In this document: in pieces, positions 48,329 to 59,391 of the stretch
Layout: each line of letters starts with the position of its first letter
How positions within the stretch are numbered: position 1 is the stretch's first letter
Assembly: GCA_003254925.1 (NCBI GenBank)
Contig: QANZ01034347.1
Coordinates: 62,001 to 126,000 of the forward strand
Reading direction: 5' to 3'
Origin: Chamaecrista fasciculata
Lineage: Eukaryota; Streptophyta; Magnoliopsida; Fabales; Fabaceae
Length of the DNA stretch: 64,000 nucleotides
The notes under the pieces: generated by a model
What the model saw: the letters and a program-made list of their open reading frames with translations, nothing else
What the model was told of the DNA's origin: nothing
The model's database searches: none
Position numbers and translations under genes: made by a program

Positions 48329-49025
48329 CTAATGGAATAGAAGAAGAAGAAGAAGAGAAGCCAATATGAGAGGCAAAATCAGCAAGTTGTGTCCATTGCA
48401 AGCATGATGAGCAAGCAAAGAAGTGGCAGAAGAAAAATCCCCAGAGGAAGTGTTAGTGGTGAGAATAAGCACAATCCAGTCATTTTCAGCCCCAGCCCCT
48501 GCTCCTATATACTTGGAATCATTCACATACTTTGCATAGTGATCAGACTCTGTGTAATTCGAAAGCACAACGTTTCTGTCCAATTTGGGCACACAAACAG
48601 GCATAACAACCCCATCTTTTGTGCTGTTCATATTGATTTTACATTTCTTCACAAGCTTCTCAAAGTTTGGGATTTTGTTACTACTCTCATCACCCTCAGG
48701 GAAATAGTCACTAGCATTTTCACATGGCTGGTCCTCTAGTTCTTCAGCCACTTCATCAGCTAAGCATGATGCCTTATCTGATTCCTCTAACTTTGGAAGG
48801 CTCAGATTTTGTCTGTACTTGTTGATGTCATCAAGTAGATTCCCCTCTTCGTCTGTAACAATTAGTTAAAAGAATCAAAACAATGCTATATGTTGTAGTT
48901 ATGTTTTTACAAGCAGATATCATATTATTAATTATGTTACCATCACATAGCACTGGACTAGAATGCAGGAGGAAGGAAGCAATCATAGATACGAGAAGGA
49001 AGAGGCTGAGTTTGAAGGAGGCCAT
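48329..49025 (-). CDS. GPI-anchored protein (At5g19250/At3g06035-like)
   Basis: Plant-specific extracellular protein of unknown function. Two exons, 49025-48941 and 48852-48329, join as GAT G|AC GAA for 202 residues. An N-terminal signal peptide (FKLSLFLLVSMIASFLLHSS) is followed by a mature domain with conserved cysteines and family phrases: SCLADEVAEELEDQPCEN, VMPVCVPKL, NYTESDHYAKY and NDWIVLILTTNTSSGDFSSA. Several N-glycosylation sequons are present. The C-terminus is a hydrophobic tail (LLILPLILASLLLLLLF) expected to be replaced by a GPI anchor, and small residues before it offer an attachment site. The role is not known; membership is from remembered family sequence. Confidence 0.87.
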
Positions 49026-50070
49026 GCTTGATTATTGGAGAGACAAAGCAAAGACACCATATATATAGGCTCAACTCATTCATCTTGGATTCATGAATAT
49101 ATATAGATCAAGAAATTAAATAACAGGAAAAACAAGTCACAGAAAGTGGTCTTCAATATATTAATTAGTTAATATATTTATTTTTTCTCCTAGCTCGTCC
49201 TTCTTGGTTGCTGAAACAAGTGGAGATACTCCTCACTTTATTGGCTACCTTGCTTGGCTGCAGAGAGGGGACTTCCTCATCATTATTCTCTTTTGCTTTC
49301 AGAATAAGTAGTACTATAACGGACAGCTAATAATTACCCAATTCTCTTTTGGTTTCAATTGACATAATTTTGCATTCGTCAGTGTATTATTCTCCTTCAG
49401 ATATTTTCGTCTAGTAAATCATACACTTCGATCTACTAAGATCAAGCTAGGTAATGTATGGAGAAAAAAAAAGGTCTATAATTTTTTTTAACAGATATTC
49501 TCAATTGGAGACTATGCACTAAATACTTCTTCAACGGGATTTTAAACATGTTATAAGAGACTAACCCCTTTTACTAATCTCAACTTCTATTGATTAAAAG
49601 AAAAAGAACTAGGTTCATTAATCTTTCTAAATGATAGTGTAATTACAATTTAGTAAAAGCGTTAATTAGCATTTGACAAGCAGATAAATTTCCTGGGAGT
49701 TGTAATTGTTATTATTAGTAGGGATCATGACTAATGACCCATCTGTGATGGTGTTGATGTCAATTTCACATATTGCATGCACTAAGACGCTTCTAGTAAA
49801 CATGTTTAACGCTAGGATTAGAAGAAAAGAAAAGAAAAGAAGCAGAAACAGACATAATATGAAAACAAAGTGGATCCGGAATTCAGGCAGATGAAGGAAG
49901 GTTTGGCTGAATCAAGACTTGTCAAGTGATTATCCTTCCAAATGGCTGCCATGCAAACTACATACACAACATCTTGTAGTTAAGTGATTAATTCACTTTG
50001 TTATGTGCATGAATCCAACCTTTTTATGTGCAAATTGTTTCAGTTTAGTGTAGAGGCTGTGTTCCCTTAA
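49026..50070. other. Divergent intergenic region between the GPI-protein and aldehyde-reductase genes
   Basis: The two genes face away from each other, so both promoters lie here. No gene or bounded repeat. A CATGCAA (RY-like) word lies near 49950. Confidence 0.4.
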
Positions 50071-50074
50071 GGCT

Positions 50075-50144
50075 GACGTGTCAGCTGGCATGCAATGAAC
50101 ACGACACGTAATCCACCTCCTTCTGCCACGCATCACCACGTGGC
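50075..50144 (+). promoter_or_regulatory. ABRE/G-box and RY-motif cluster of a seed-maturation type promoter
   Basis: Within 70 bases lie GACGTGTC (50075-50082), the RY core CATGCA (50089-50094), ACACGTA (50104-50110) and the palindromic G-box/ABRE core CACGTG (50137-50142). ABRE plus RY is the known signature of promoters controlled by ABI5-type bZIP factors and ABI3/FUS3/LEC2 B3 factors in maturing seeds. It ends 74 bases before the start codon. Confidence 0.65.
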
Positions 50145-50217
50145 TTTTGTCTAATTCCTTACTGTTCTTATGTAAGCCAGTTTGTGTGCTATCACCATCA
50201 CACTGGCCTGCATATTC

Positions 50218-51539
50218 ATGTTTGCTAGCACATTCTCTTCTTCATCAAGATCCATAGCAATCAGAGCTTTTTCCCATTCTTCCAAAACCCACTTGAAAAC
50301 TCACTTTCTAATCAAATTTCCCAAAAGCCTGTGTGTGAGAATGGCTTCAGGTGATCAGAAATTCCCCCCACAAAAGCAAGATACTCAGCCTGGGAAAGAA
50401 CATACCATGAACCCTGTACCTCAATTCACAAGCCCTGAGTACAAGCCATCAAACAAGCTCCAAGTACTTTATTTTTTTTCCCTGTCCTTGAATTCACCAT
50501 TAAAGAAGTCTAATTTCTTAACATTTTTTATTGTGTGTTTTTCAGGGGAAGATAGCACTAATTACAGGTGGTGACTCAGGGATAGGACGAGCAGTGTGCA
50601 ACTTGTTTGCATTAGAGGGTGCCACTGTGGCTTTCACGTATGTGAAGGGTCAAGAAGAGAAGGATGCTAAGGACACTCTTGAAATCATCAAGAAAGCTAA
50701 GGTTGGGGATGCAAAGGAGCCAATGGCAATACCAGCTGATTTGGGTTATGATGAGAATTGCAAGAAGGTTATAGATGAGGTTGTGAATAAATATGGAAGA
50801 ATTGACATATTGATCAACAATGCTGCTGAGCAGTATGAGAGTGCTTCAGTGGAAGAGATCGATGAGGAAAGGCTTGAAAGGGTGTTTAGAACTAATATCT
50901 TCTCTTATTTCTTCATGACCAGGTTATATGATATAATATATATAGTAATCTTGAGTGGTTTTACTTTCTCTTAAACTTGAGAATTGGGACTTAGCTTGAT
51001 GATGATGATGCTTATATTATGTATATATTATAGGCATGCCTTGAAGCACATGAAGGAAGGAAGCAGCATCATCAACACCACATCAGTGAATGCATACAAA
51101 GGGAATTCTACACTGCTGGATTACACATCTACAAAGGGTGCGATTGTGGCATTTACAAGAGGACTGGCTCTTCAACTTGCAAGCAAAAATATAAGAGTGA
51201 ATGGGGTTGCTCCAGGACCTATATGGACTCCATTAATACCAGCATCCTTCAAGGAGGAAGAAACTACAAAGTTTGGTGAGCAAGTTCCAATGAAGAGAGC
51301 TGGGCAGCCAATTGAGGTTGCTCCCTCCTATGTGTTTCTTGCTTGCAACCATTGCTCCTCTTACATTACAGGCCAAGTCCTCCACCCTAATGGTATATAT
51401 TCTGCTTTTAAGCATTCATTACAAGTTGCATAATGATTAGTTACTAGTAAACAGTACTTTAATTTGTGCGGGTTTTCTAATATACCATATGGTTTTTTTT
51501 TTCCACTTTTTTGCAGGTGGAACCGTTGTGAATGGTTGA
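50218..51539 (+). CDS. NADPH-dependent aldehyde reductase, chloroplast type (SDR; glucose/ribitol dehydrogenase homologue)
   Basis: Short-chain dehydrogenase that reduces reactive aldehydes; close to Arabidopsis ChlADR1 (At1g54870). Four exons: 50218-50463, 50546-50922, 51034-51392, 51517-51539; 334 residues. The first ATG gives a Ser/Arg/Lys-rich 41-residue leader (MFASTFSSSSRSIAIRAF...) that looks like a transit peptide. An internal in-frame ATG at 50341 (MASGDQKFPPQ) matches the shorter cytosolic-type start. Rossmann motif TGGDSGIGRA, NNAAEQ, and the catalytic Ser (NTTSVNAYKG) with DYTSTKG (Y-x3-K) are intact, followed by RVNGVAPGPIWTPL. The last coding exon is only 23 bases. The upstream ABRE/RY cluster suggests expression in drying seeds. 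Confidence 0.93.
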
Positions 51540-52263
51540 GAGTTGAGGTGGATAAGTGGTTTTCCCACTTTTTTTGTGGCAGTCTGCTCTAAATAAAGAT
51601 GTCTTTTTTGTTTTATGTAACTGGGATCTTCTATACTTGGGATGAAGGAAAAAACGTCTTATGTAATTTTGTGCAATTATATACATATATATAAACAAGT
51701 GGAATAATATCTGTATGATACTTTTCGCCTCGTTTTGATCCAAAAAAGGAGAACGTTTTACTGCTATGAACATTAGCATTATCACTGGTATATATGGTTG
51801 ACAATCCCAGAATGTTTAATAAGTGGAAAATAATTGATCAGCCATGGAGGATGGGGATGGCGAGAACTACCAAGAAAGTCTAAAAACACCATGATACAAA
51901 AAAGAATAATAGACAATGACAAATACTACGAACTTCAATGACGCCATCGAGTCCAGAAACCTTAACGAAGTGTATGTGATGATATTGAGAAACAGCGATT
52001 AGCCTCTTATAGATTAGTAACAAAACCACTTGGTAAATACATGTCATAGGAACGCAATTATTCTGTAAACTTCAGATCGGAATTCCCGTTTGAAATTCTG
52101 AACTAATTCAAAAATAGGGACAAATAAAAAAGAAAAAAAGAAGAATAAGATACAAGTAGATGCACAAGATGGTACAGGGAAGCAAATATATTGATGCTAC
52201 CATTTCAAGAAGAGATCCATAGGTGATGGAAGCCATGTCACACTCCCTGAAAATAAAAAAGGT
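51540..52263. other. Convergent 3' flanks of the reductase and mevalonate kinase
   Basis: The two genes converge here. The sequence holds their 3' UTRs and no further feature I can support. Confidence 0.4.
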
Positions 52264-55255
52264 TCAGGATGAAACCGCAAAGCAAATCTCAACACCCTTT
52301 CCGCCTATTCCGGCAGTGAAACATTGGAACCCACAAGACTCCAGTTCGGAAATTACCAAGTCAACAACGGTTCCTGATAGCACTGTGGAGGACTTGTCAA
52401 GGAAGAAACTGAGATTTGAGAGCAGAATCATTATCAAGAATTTTAAAAACGCAATTAATTTACGCTGGGCGAAATAATCAACCAAAAATAACATTGGACA
52501 TGTCTCATTTATACATGAAACATCAACCAATCATCAAAACCTGGGCCAATCTTACGTTCATGTTTCACTCAAGACACAGCTAAAAAGTTTGATGCAAGTG
52601 CAGCGAAAAAAGAAAGAGGTAAAAAAGCAAAACAGGACAGTAAAATTTTAGAAGTAAAAGACGTTTGAAAGTGTGTGGAAGGAATGTGGGAGAGCTAAAA
52701 TGCCGATCATTAAAAAAATTCCTAGACCAGACCTCTTGAGGAAATGGCAGAAAGGTAGGGCTAGGATCTCAAGCTATAGGGAAGTCTTCACTGTTTAGAA
52801 GGTAATCTTATAATCAATTTCTATTTGCTTTTAAGTGTATATTATTTGAATGCAAGCACAAATCATGTATAATTTAAACTATGGACAATTAGCCTTATTT
52901 AGGATCACTTAAGCTAAGTAAAACATGAAGTTGTTAGTTGCCACACATATTTAGGATCACTTAAGCTAAGCATAAGCAACATCATGGGAAACCATAAATC
53001 AGATATAGATAATAATATTAAAAATAATAGAAAATAGAGAAAACGGAAAAAGGAGAGAAGATCTTAGAAGCATAAGAAAAAAAAAAGGTAACAAATGATA
53101 AGGATACAGCTAGGCAGCAGTGTGAGAACGCAGCCTCCACCGCCAGCTCCTGTTAATTTGGAAGCTAACTTGTATTTCAGGGTAGTTCGGAGAACAGTTT
53201 CTATTGCGGAGTGACTCACCCCCATACATTGAAGCAAACCTTGATTCATTTCCATAAGTTCTTCTATCTTCCCCTCTTTCTCAGTAACAGAGAGATCATC
53301 TGGCGTGGGTGACTGAATAATTAAAGTCAATTCCTTGCTGATAGAATCAACAGCACTGAACACAAAAGACATTGCATCCGGGTGCCTCAGTGTCCTCTCC
53401 GAAACACCAGCCACCAATGCCTTTGTGTTTCTCCCTACTTTGGTGTTAGTGATGAGCATTTTCAGTGGCATATTTGACTTCAAATGCGTTAAGTTACCAG
53501 ACCTGAAGCTGATCATGTTGCCTGATAAGAGAGAATACTAATTTAGAGTCACTTGCAGCAATCAATAACAACAAACTCAATAGTCTTGAAAATGAGACAA
53601 ACACAGGACACCTACTCGAAATGTTGACAAAAATACAGATGCAGTATTTGTGAATTAAACAAATGACAATTGACAATTTTCAAATTGGTTCTTATTTGAG
53701 TAAGAATAATATGCAATCTCCCACCAAACACTAATGTGTAATTTTTAATTTACTTGCACAAGTCAAAAATCTATATTAGCTGTTGATCTTAAACTCTTCT
53801 TTTAGTGCTTAAAAATCTATGATAATTCAAGCAAAGACTGTTGAGTCACCCACTAAAACCCAAATTATATTACACTTCAATCAGGCCATGTGAAATTTTT
53901 TTGGTCAACGTCATATAAAGGATTCAAAAACTGATCATTTATGATGAGAAAGTGCAGGAAAAGAAGTTCCAAATTCTAATCATGAAACTTCAAAATAGAA
54001 TCTTCTAACATAGCTATGCCTTACCATAAGTGCTCACTGTGTTGTCAATTCCAGATGGCTTCCCATGAATAATCTTCTCACCTTCAAAAGCCCATTTGTT
54101 TACCAATTTAAGATCCGTCTCCCCATATAATAACCATGCTTGGTCGTTCACATCCAAACTAACAGAATCAGTGCAAGCAAGCAGAGCAGCTGCTAGTGCT
54201 ACACAGAATGCTGCTGATGAACCCAAGCCTGAACCAAGAGGTAGTTCAGAAGTGACAATTACTGTGGCAGGCTTAAATCTACATTAGAGGAGGACAAAAT
54301 CAGGACAACACAAAGGAAAAAAGAAGAATAGAGGACCTTAGAAGTTAAAGTTGGATTCACACCGTAGAATAGATGTATACAGCCAGAGAAAAGCTGAAAC
54401 TCCAGAAGCAAGTCCAATTTTTGCCTCGGGAATATTTTGTTCTTCAATTAGTGCTGCAATTGATTTGGAAGATTCCATGGAGCAAGAGACGGGCGTTGAA
54501 GAGGGTTGACTTCCTGAATCAGGTAGTGCTTCTGAAATCCTGCTAATTGGCCAGGAAAATTCTAATCCCATGTCCTTGAGCTGGAGTTTCAACATATCAT
54601 CATTGTCTGTGATGAAAAACTCAAAGTCAATGAAAATCCAAATTTGGATAGTGTGTTGCAATTCATAGAATTGGTTAGCAGATAAAAAGGTGTAGTTTCT
54701 TTAAAATTTGAGCATGTAATGTTAGCGTTTCAGTACTGAATAAATAAAAGCATTGCAATAGAAATATCATATTGAATGCTTAAATTGCATGGCATCTACC
54801 TAAATTCACCTTGCAGAGATTCTTCTTTTAATCATTAAATCATGTGGCATCAAAATCATTCCTTTAAAATAAAAAAAGTGGTATGTTTTCCCCAGTCCTT
54901 TCTATCTATATTCTTTACCAATCGCTGTGTACCCTCAAATTCATAACAATAACTAAATTGAATGATATCTCGCAAATAACATTTCAGGAAAATTTAATTG
55001 AATACAAAACTAGGCTACAAGGAAAATATCAAACGGCGAACAATCTCACTCAACAAAATGGAATCCTTCTCCGAAATTCAAACACATTTACAGTAAGGCG
55101 AAAGGGAAAAGCAAGAAAGTACCGGAAGGAGTGGGAAAGCGGAGAGACACATAAGTGTACAAATCAATGGAAGCGGCAACGGCGGTGGATCCATGAACCA
55201 CAGCGTGTTCGCCGGAGAGTATAATTTTTCCCGGAGCTCTGGCTTTAACCTCCAT
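52264..55255 (-). CDS. MVK: Mevalonate kinase
   Basis: Phosphorylates mevalonate in the cytosolic isoprenoid pathway; GHMP kinase family. Five exons (minus): 55255-55123, 54606-54363, 54278-54025, 53521-53108, 52382-52264; 387 residues. The protein starts [20 protein letters not shown], with Lys and the GEHAVVHG loop as expected. Motif 2 [14 protein letters not shown] is the phosphate-binding loop. [20 protein letters not shown] carries the substrate-site Asp, and motif 3 [15 protein letters not shown] closes the fold. All three GHMP motifs are intact. The end [13 protein letters not shown] matches plant enzymes. A Ser-rich insertion near 70-95 ([13 protein letters not shown]) varies between plants. 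Confidence 0.96.
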
Positions 55256-55786
55256 ATTCTGATATTCTCTCTGATCTACTCACACTCGATCACTCCTTCA
55301 CTAAATCCTTCTTCTTCATAACGACGACAGGTTAAGAATTAAGAAGATGGATCATGGCTTGGAATTCCGAGTTTCAAACACATTCTCATTTTTATAAAAT
55401 TTGGGATTCCTGATTTTCTCTTCGTTCAAGGAATGGCCCCAAATCCCACGCGACTTGTTAAGAGCGTGGAACAATGTTTGACATTGACGACAAAATCCTA
55501 CGGTGCCGTTTGGTGCGTATTGGTTTGCGTTTTACGCTTCCTCTTATTGGGCTTGTACAGCTCAACGGCCCAAAATCACGTGGGCTGAGACGATACGCAC
55601 GCGCAACGCGTGCATGATTATTTTTCTCACTGCCTTATCAACCATATCGTTGACTACGTTTTTTATTGTACTTATAGGCCCACCTCGTGATTTTGCAGGG
55701 CCATCTTATTTTAAGAAAGTTCTGCTTGGTTTCATAATTTTTGGTAAGTTTCTAATTTGATCTTATATTTGATCTTATTTTTTTTT
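55256..55786. other. Mevalonate kinase upstream region
   Basis: Promoter and leader of MVK. It includes a CG-rich patch at 55580-55615 with ATCACGTGGGCT (a G-box core) and CACGCGCAACGCGTG. No gene is supported. Confidence 0.4.
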
Positions 55787-56216
55787 GGGTAAATTACACT
55801 TTGGTACCCTGTGGTTTGACCCTATTTCATTTTGGTACCCTGTGGTTTGAAACTTGACACTTTGGTACCCTATGGTATTCTCCTTTAATACTTTGGTACC
55901 CTTTTGAGCTATTTTGTAATTTTAACCATAATGAATTTTGCAAAAATTACATATTGACCCCTAAATTTTTTTAAAGTTTTCATTTTAGTCCTTAGATAAT
56001 ATGTATCTAGGGACCTATTTGTAATTTTTTAAAAACATTTTGGGGTCAATATGTAATTTTTGCAAAATTTATCATGGTTAAAATTACAAAATAACTCCAA
56101 AGGGTACCAAAGTATTAATGGAGAATACCACAGGGTACCAAAGTGTCAAGTTTCAAACCACAGGGTACCAAAGTGAAATAGGGTCAAACCACAGGGTACC
56201 AAAGTGTAATTTACCC
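55787..56216. mobile_element. Mutator-type foldback MITE
   Basis: A 430-bp near-perfect hairpin. GGGTAAATTACACTTTGGTA and a series of TTTGGTACCCTGTGGTTTG units on the left are mirrored on the right. T9 before the left end pairs with A9 after the right end, and the gap starts 11 bases beyond, so the target duplication cannot be read. Ends resemble those of the Pack-MULE at 8736-10910. Confidence 0.75.
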
Positions 56217-56227
56217 AAAAAAAAATA

Positions 56228-56642
56228 NNNNNNNNNNNNNNNNNNNNNNNNNNNNNNNNNNNNNNNNNNNNNNNNNNNNNNNNNNNNNNNNNNNNNNNNN
56301 NNNNNNNNNNNNNNNNNNNNNNNNNNNNNNNNNNNNNNNNNNNNNNNNNNNNNNNNNNNNNNNNNNNNNNNNNNNNNNNNNNNNNNNNNNNNNNNNNNNN
56401 NNNNNNNNNNNNNNNNNNNNNNNNNNNNNNNNNNNNNNNNNNNNNNNNNNNNNNNNNNNNNNNNNNNNNNNNNNNNNNNNNNNNNNNNNNNNNNNNNNNN
56501 NNNNNNNNNNNNNNNNNNNNNNNNNNNNNNNNNNNNNNNNNNNNNNNNNNNNNNNNNNNNNNNNNNNNNNNNNNNNNNNNNNNNNNNNNNNNNNNNNNNN
56601 NNNNNNNNNNNNNNNNNNNNNNNNNNNNNNNNNNNNNNNNNN
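56228..56642. other. Assembly gap (415 N)
   Basis: Run of unknown bases directly beside a foldback element; the repeat probably broke the assembly. Confidence 1.
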
Positions 56643-56855
56643 AATAGTTAGGGTCTTAAAATAGTATTTTAACTAAAGACCCTGAGATTGTTAGGCAAAT
56701 TATCACGTGCACCGTTAGTTTTTTTACGGTCAAAACCACCTAGACCCTATTTTGCAAACAGAGTTAACCTCAGGCCCCAATTTGAAACTTTTCAAACCAC
56801 ATGTACCCTATCTGAAATAGGGCCAAACCACAGGACCCTATTTTGTAATTTACCC
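56643..56855. mobile_element. Right end of a second foldback MITE
   Basis: Contains CAAACCACAGGACCCTATTT and ends GTAATTTACCC, the complement of the family's start. The left part is inside the gap. Confidence 0.6.
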
Positions 56856-57659
56856 AATTTTATATGGTTAGTTTAGACAACTTATTTTTCAATTGTTAGA
56901 TTTAATTATTTCAATCTTAAAATTTGTGTAATGTTTTCATAAATTTATAAAACATAAATCTTAAGATTAAAAAAGTAAGATCTAACTATTAAGAGATGAA
57001 TAGTTAAAGTTATCTATTCTTCAAAGTGTCACTTTAATTTAATCCGTTATAATAATTTTAACGTGATAAAGTCGTTATTGAATGATTATCAATGATCACG
57101 TGAAAACTATTGATGATTATACAAAAATATTTATTCTTTAATTTATTATGTTCATAAATTTAAATTATTCAAAATATCAATTTTTTATCTATGAAAGATA
57201 TATCTTGTGTCAAAGTACTATTTTAAATTTAGTATTTTTCTGATAAAATATTTTGTAAAAAGAAAAAAACAACACTCAAACTTCCAAGTATGGTCTATTT
57301 TGACAATCAATCATATCGAAAAGCACAAAAAAGAGAAAAAAATAGCTGGTGTTTAATAAATAATAAAATAACACTCAAACAACAAATTGTACTAGATTCA
57401 AAGTAAATCTTAAAGTTATTCTCACTAATTTAATAAATAATAAAATAGCTGATGTAATAAAAAAAATACAACGCTAATATGATGTTTAATTCCCGCCCCT
57501 ACAAAATAGGTAAATTATACTATGCACCCGTCCAATTTTCAAACTCATAGAGGCCATCCAGGGTCCATCGAATAGTTTTGGCCAAAAGATATATATATTT
57601 TGTAAGGCTATGATGGTTTATGGTTGAGTTTGAGAAATCGGAATTACGTATCATCATCT
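56856..57659. other. AT-rich intergenic sequence
   Basis: No gene seen; a phrase with TAATAAAATA and ACACTCAAAC occurs twice around 57250-57480. Confidence 0.4.
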
Positions 57660-58178
57660 TCAAACCCTGAAGCTATCAATATGCAACAATGGCGAATACA
57701 GAATAGAAAATTCCAAGTCGTTGGAGTTTCCCGAAACTCGGAGTCCAATTTCTTGATCGCGTCGTAGATCTCTTCTTTTCACAACGTATCTAAAAGGCTC
57801 AATTGAATAAACGAACTCTTTTCTCGCCTTCTCCAAATCGTAACACGGAGGAGACTCCCTCATTGATGCTTTCTTTTCACCTACACAGGGCATAGGATCG
57901 AACCAGAACGATTCTTTCTTCGCCATTTTCGCCTTGTAAGTTTCACATGTATCCACATCGTAAATCGATATGTTCACAGGAGCCCACGCCTCTATCGCTT
58001 TACGGTTTCCCTCACTCATGTGACCTAAAATCCATTCTTCAAATTCCTTCGACGGTGAAATCTTCAGACTATCCCAACGTATATGATCGGCACTAAGTTT
58101 GATCCTAAATGGCCATGGATCTCTCAATTTCGGACTTGCTGTTTTCTCGCCGCTTTCTGCTTCCTCTCTCTTCAACAT
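57660..58178 (-). CDS. Possible B3-domain (DUF313-like) protein
   Basis: Single open frame of 172 residues from ATG at 58178 (MLKREEAESGEKTASPKLRD). Parts resemble the B3 DNA-binding fold of the plant DUF313/REM-like group: WPFRIKLSADHIRWDSLKIS, VNISIYDVDTCETYKAKMAK and VVKRRDLRRDQEIGLRV. In that group an IKK.L..SD segment, a V.V.DVDT segment and a V.RRGLK.GDEIGL segment appear in this order. The protein is shorter than usual and the middle (FWFDPMPCVGEKKASMRESP) is not familiar. It could be a divergent or shrunken gene, a pseudogene, or have an unrecognised upstream exon. B3 assignment is inference. Confidence 0.5.
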   Translation of the reverse strand: MLKREEAESGEKTASPKLRDPWPFRIKLSADHIRWDSLKISPSKEFEEWILGHMSEGNRKAIEAWAPVNISIYDVDTCETYKAKMAKKESFWFDPMPCVGEKKASMRESPPCYDLEKARKEFVYSIEPFRYVVKRRDLRRDQEIGLRVSGNSNDLEFSILYSPLLHIDSFRV

Positions 58179-59391
58179 TTTCTTCACCAGGTATTGAATT
58201 GAGATGCTATGTTATGACGAACAGAAATACTACTCCAATCTCTCTGTTTTATTCTAGAGTTTCTTCTCTATTTGGACATATTGATTTGTGTATATAACCT
58301 ACCTATGCATGGAATTCCTCAAGCACCCTATTCACCTTTATTTCTTACCTTTTGGAATTTTCTATTCATTTTTGTGCAGTTATGGTACTATCTTAACAAA
58401 AAACTTGCGTGTTTCTCATTCTTTGATTCCCGCACTATAGTGTGCTTATCTGTCTATATTAATAACGTAAGTAAATATATTGATATACTAACAGCGTGAT
58501 TACAGAAATGCACAAGTAATAAACTCCCCTGATTTGCCTGCGGTTTTAACTTTCGAAGCTGTATATCAATGTGATTAATCCAATATATATAAATCTATGG
58601 GTAATTATATAGATCTAGCCAAGAATTTTAATCATATTTTGTCAGTCAAAAACTTCCAACAGACCAGAGTTACGCTATGGACTACCTTGAGTTCATAAAC
58701 CTCTATAGTATCTGAGTTGTGATGCATTCTCATTTGTTGGTTTCCGTCTGTAATGCATTTTCTGTTTCTATTTTCATCAGATTCTTTTTTATTTTCTCTA
58801 TTTAAAGCATTGATCACACAAAATATGGTGTCCATAAGCCAGTTGTCAGTTGTGGAGAAACAAAATAGTTAGAATTTTGGCATCACTCACCCCTTTACAA
58901 CCCTCGGTCCATCTGTGGCAACATAGCCAATATGCTATTATCATAAATTACCGTATCTGACCAGTCAACAATTTAAAAGCATGACAATTGCCAGCTGAAA
59001 TTACCAAAACAATCTTACCATTTTGATCCTCATTTAGATGACCATATCTCACCAGTCAAGACCAATGAATGGGATACTACAGAAACTTACAAAGAAAAAA
59101 AGGAAGTGAGTTAGACAAAAAGAGAAGATAAACTTAGACAAAAAAAGAAGTAACTTGGACAAAAAGAAAGAAAGTGACTTAGACAAATCTTTTTTGTCGA
59201 TAACCTCAGACCAATCAATCGAATATTAATTAATATGTAATTGATCGAAGACTACTTGAAAACGGTTATTCTGCTTACAAATTAAATGTTCTAAATGTTC
59301 CTGGAAATTCTTGAGGTAAATGTTACTATCAAATGTCACAATAGTCACAACTATTGACTTTCTCACAAAAACAAGAATTGCAAACTTCGAT
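58179..59391. other. Intergenic, 3' flank of the NPH3 gene
   Basis: No gene supported. A short tandem of GACTTAGACAAA/TTAGACAAAAA-type units lies at 59110-59190. Confidence 0.4.

Noticed and set aside
48389-48739. Plus-strand frame of 116 codons
   Set aside because: Shadow opposite exon 2 of the GPI-anchored protein gene.
54883-55224. Plus-strand frame opposite mevalonate kinase exon 1
   Set aside because: Shadow of the kinase exon and its intron.
55503-55760. Hydrophobic 85-codon frame upstream of mevalonate kinase
   Set aside because: No family resemblance, adjacent to a MITE, and probably promoter sequence.
56118-56651. Open frame across the N gap
   Set aside because: Open only because the gap has no stop codons; the flanks are MITE sequence.
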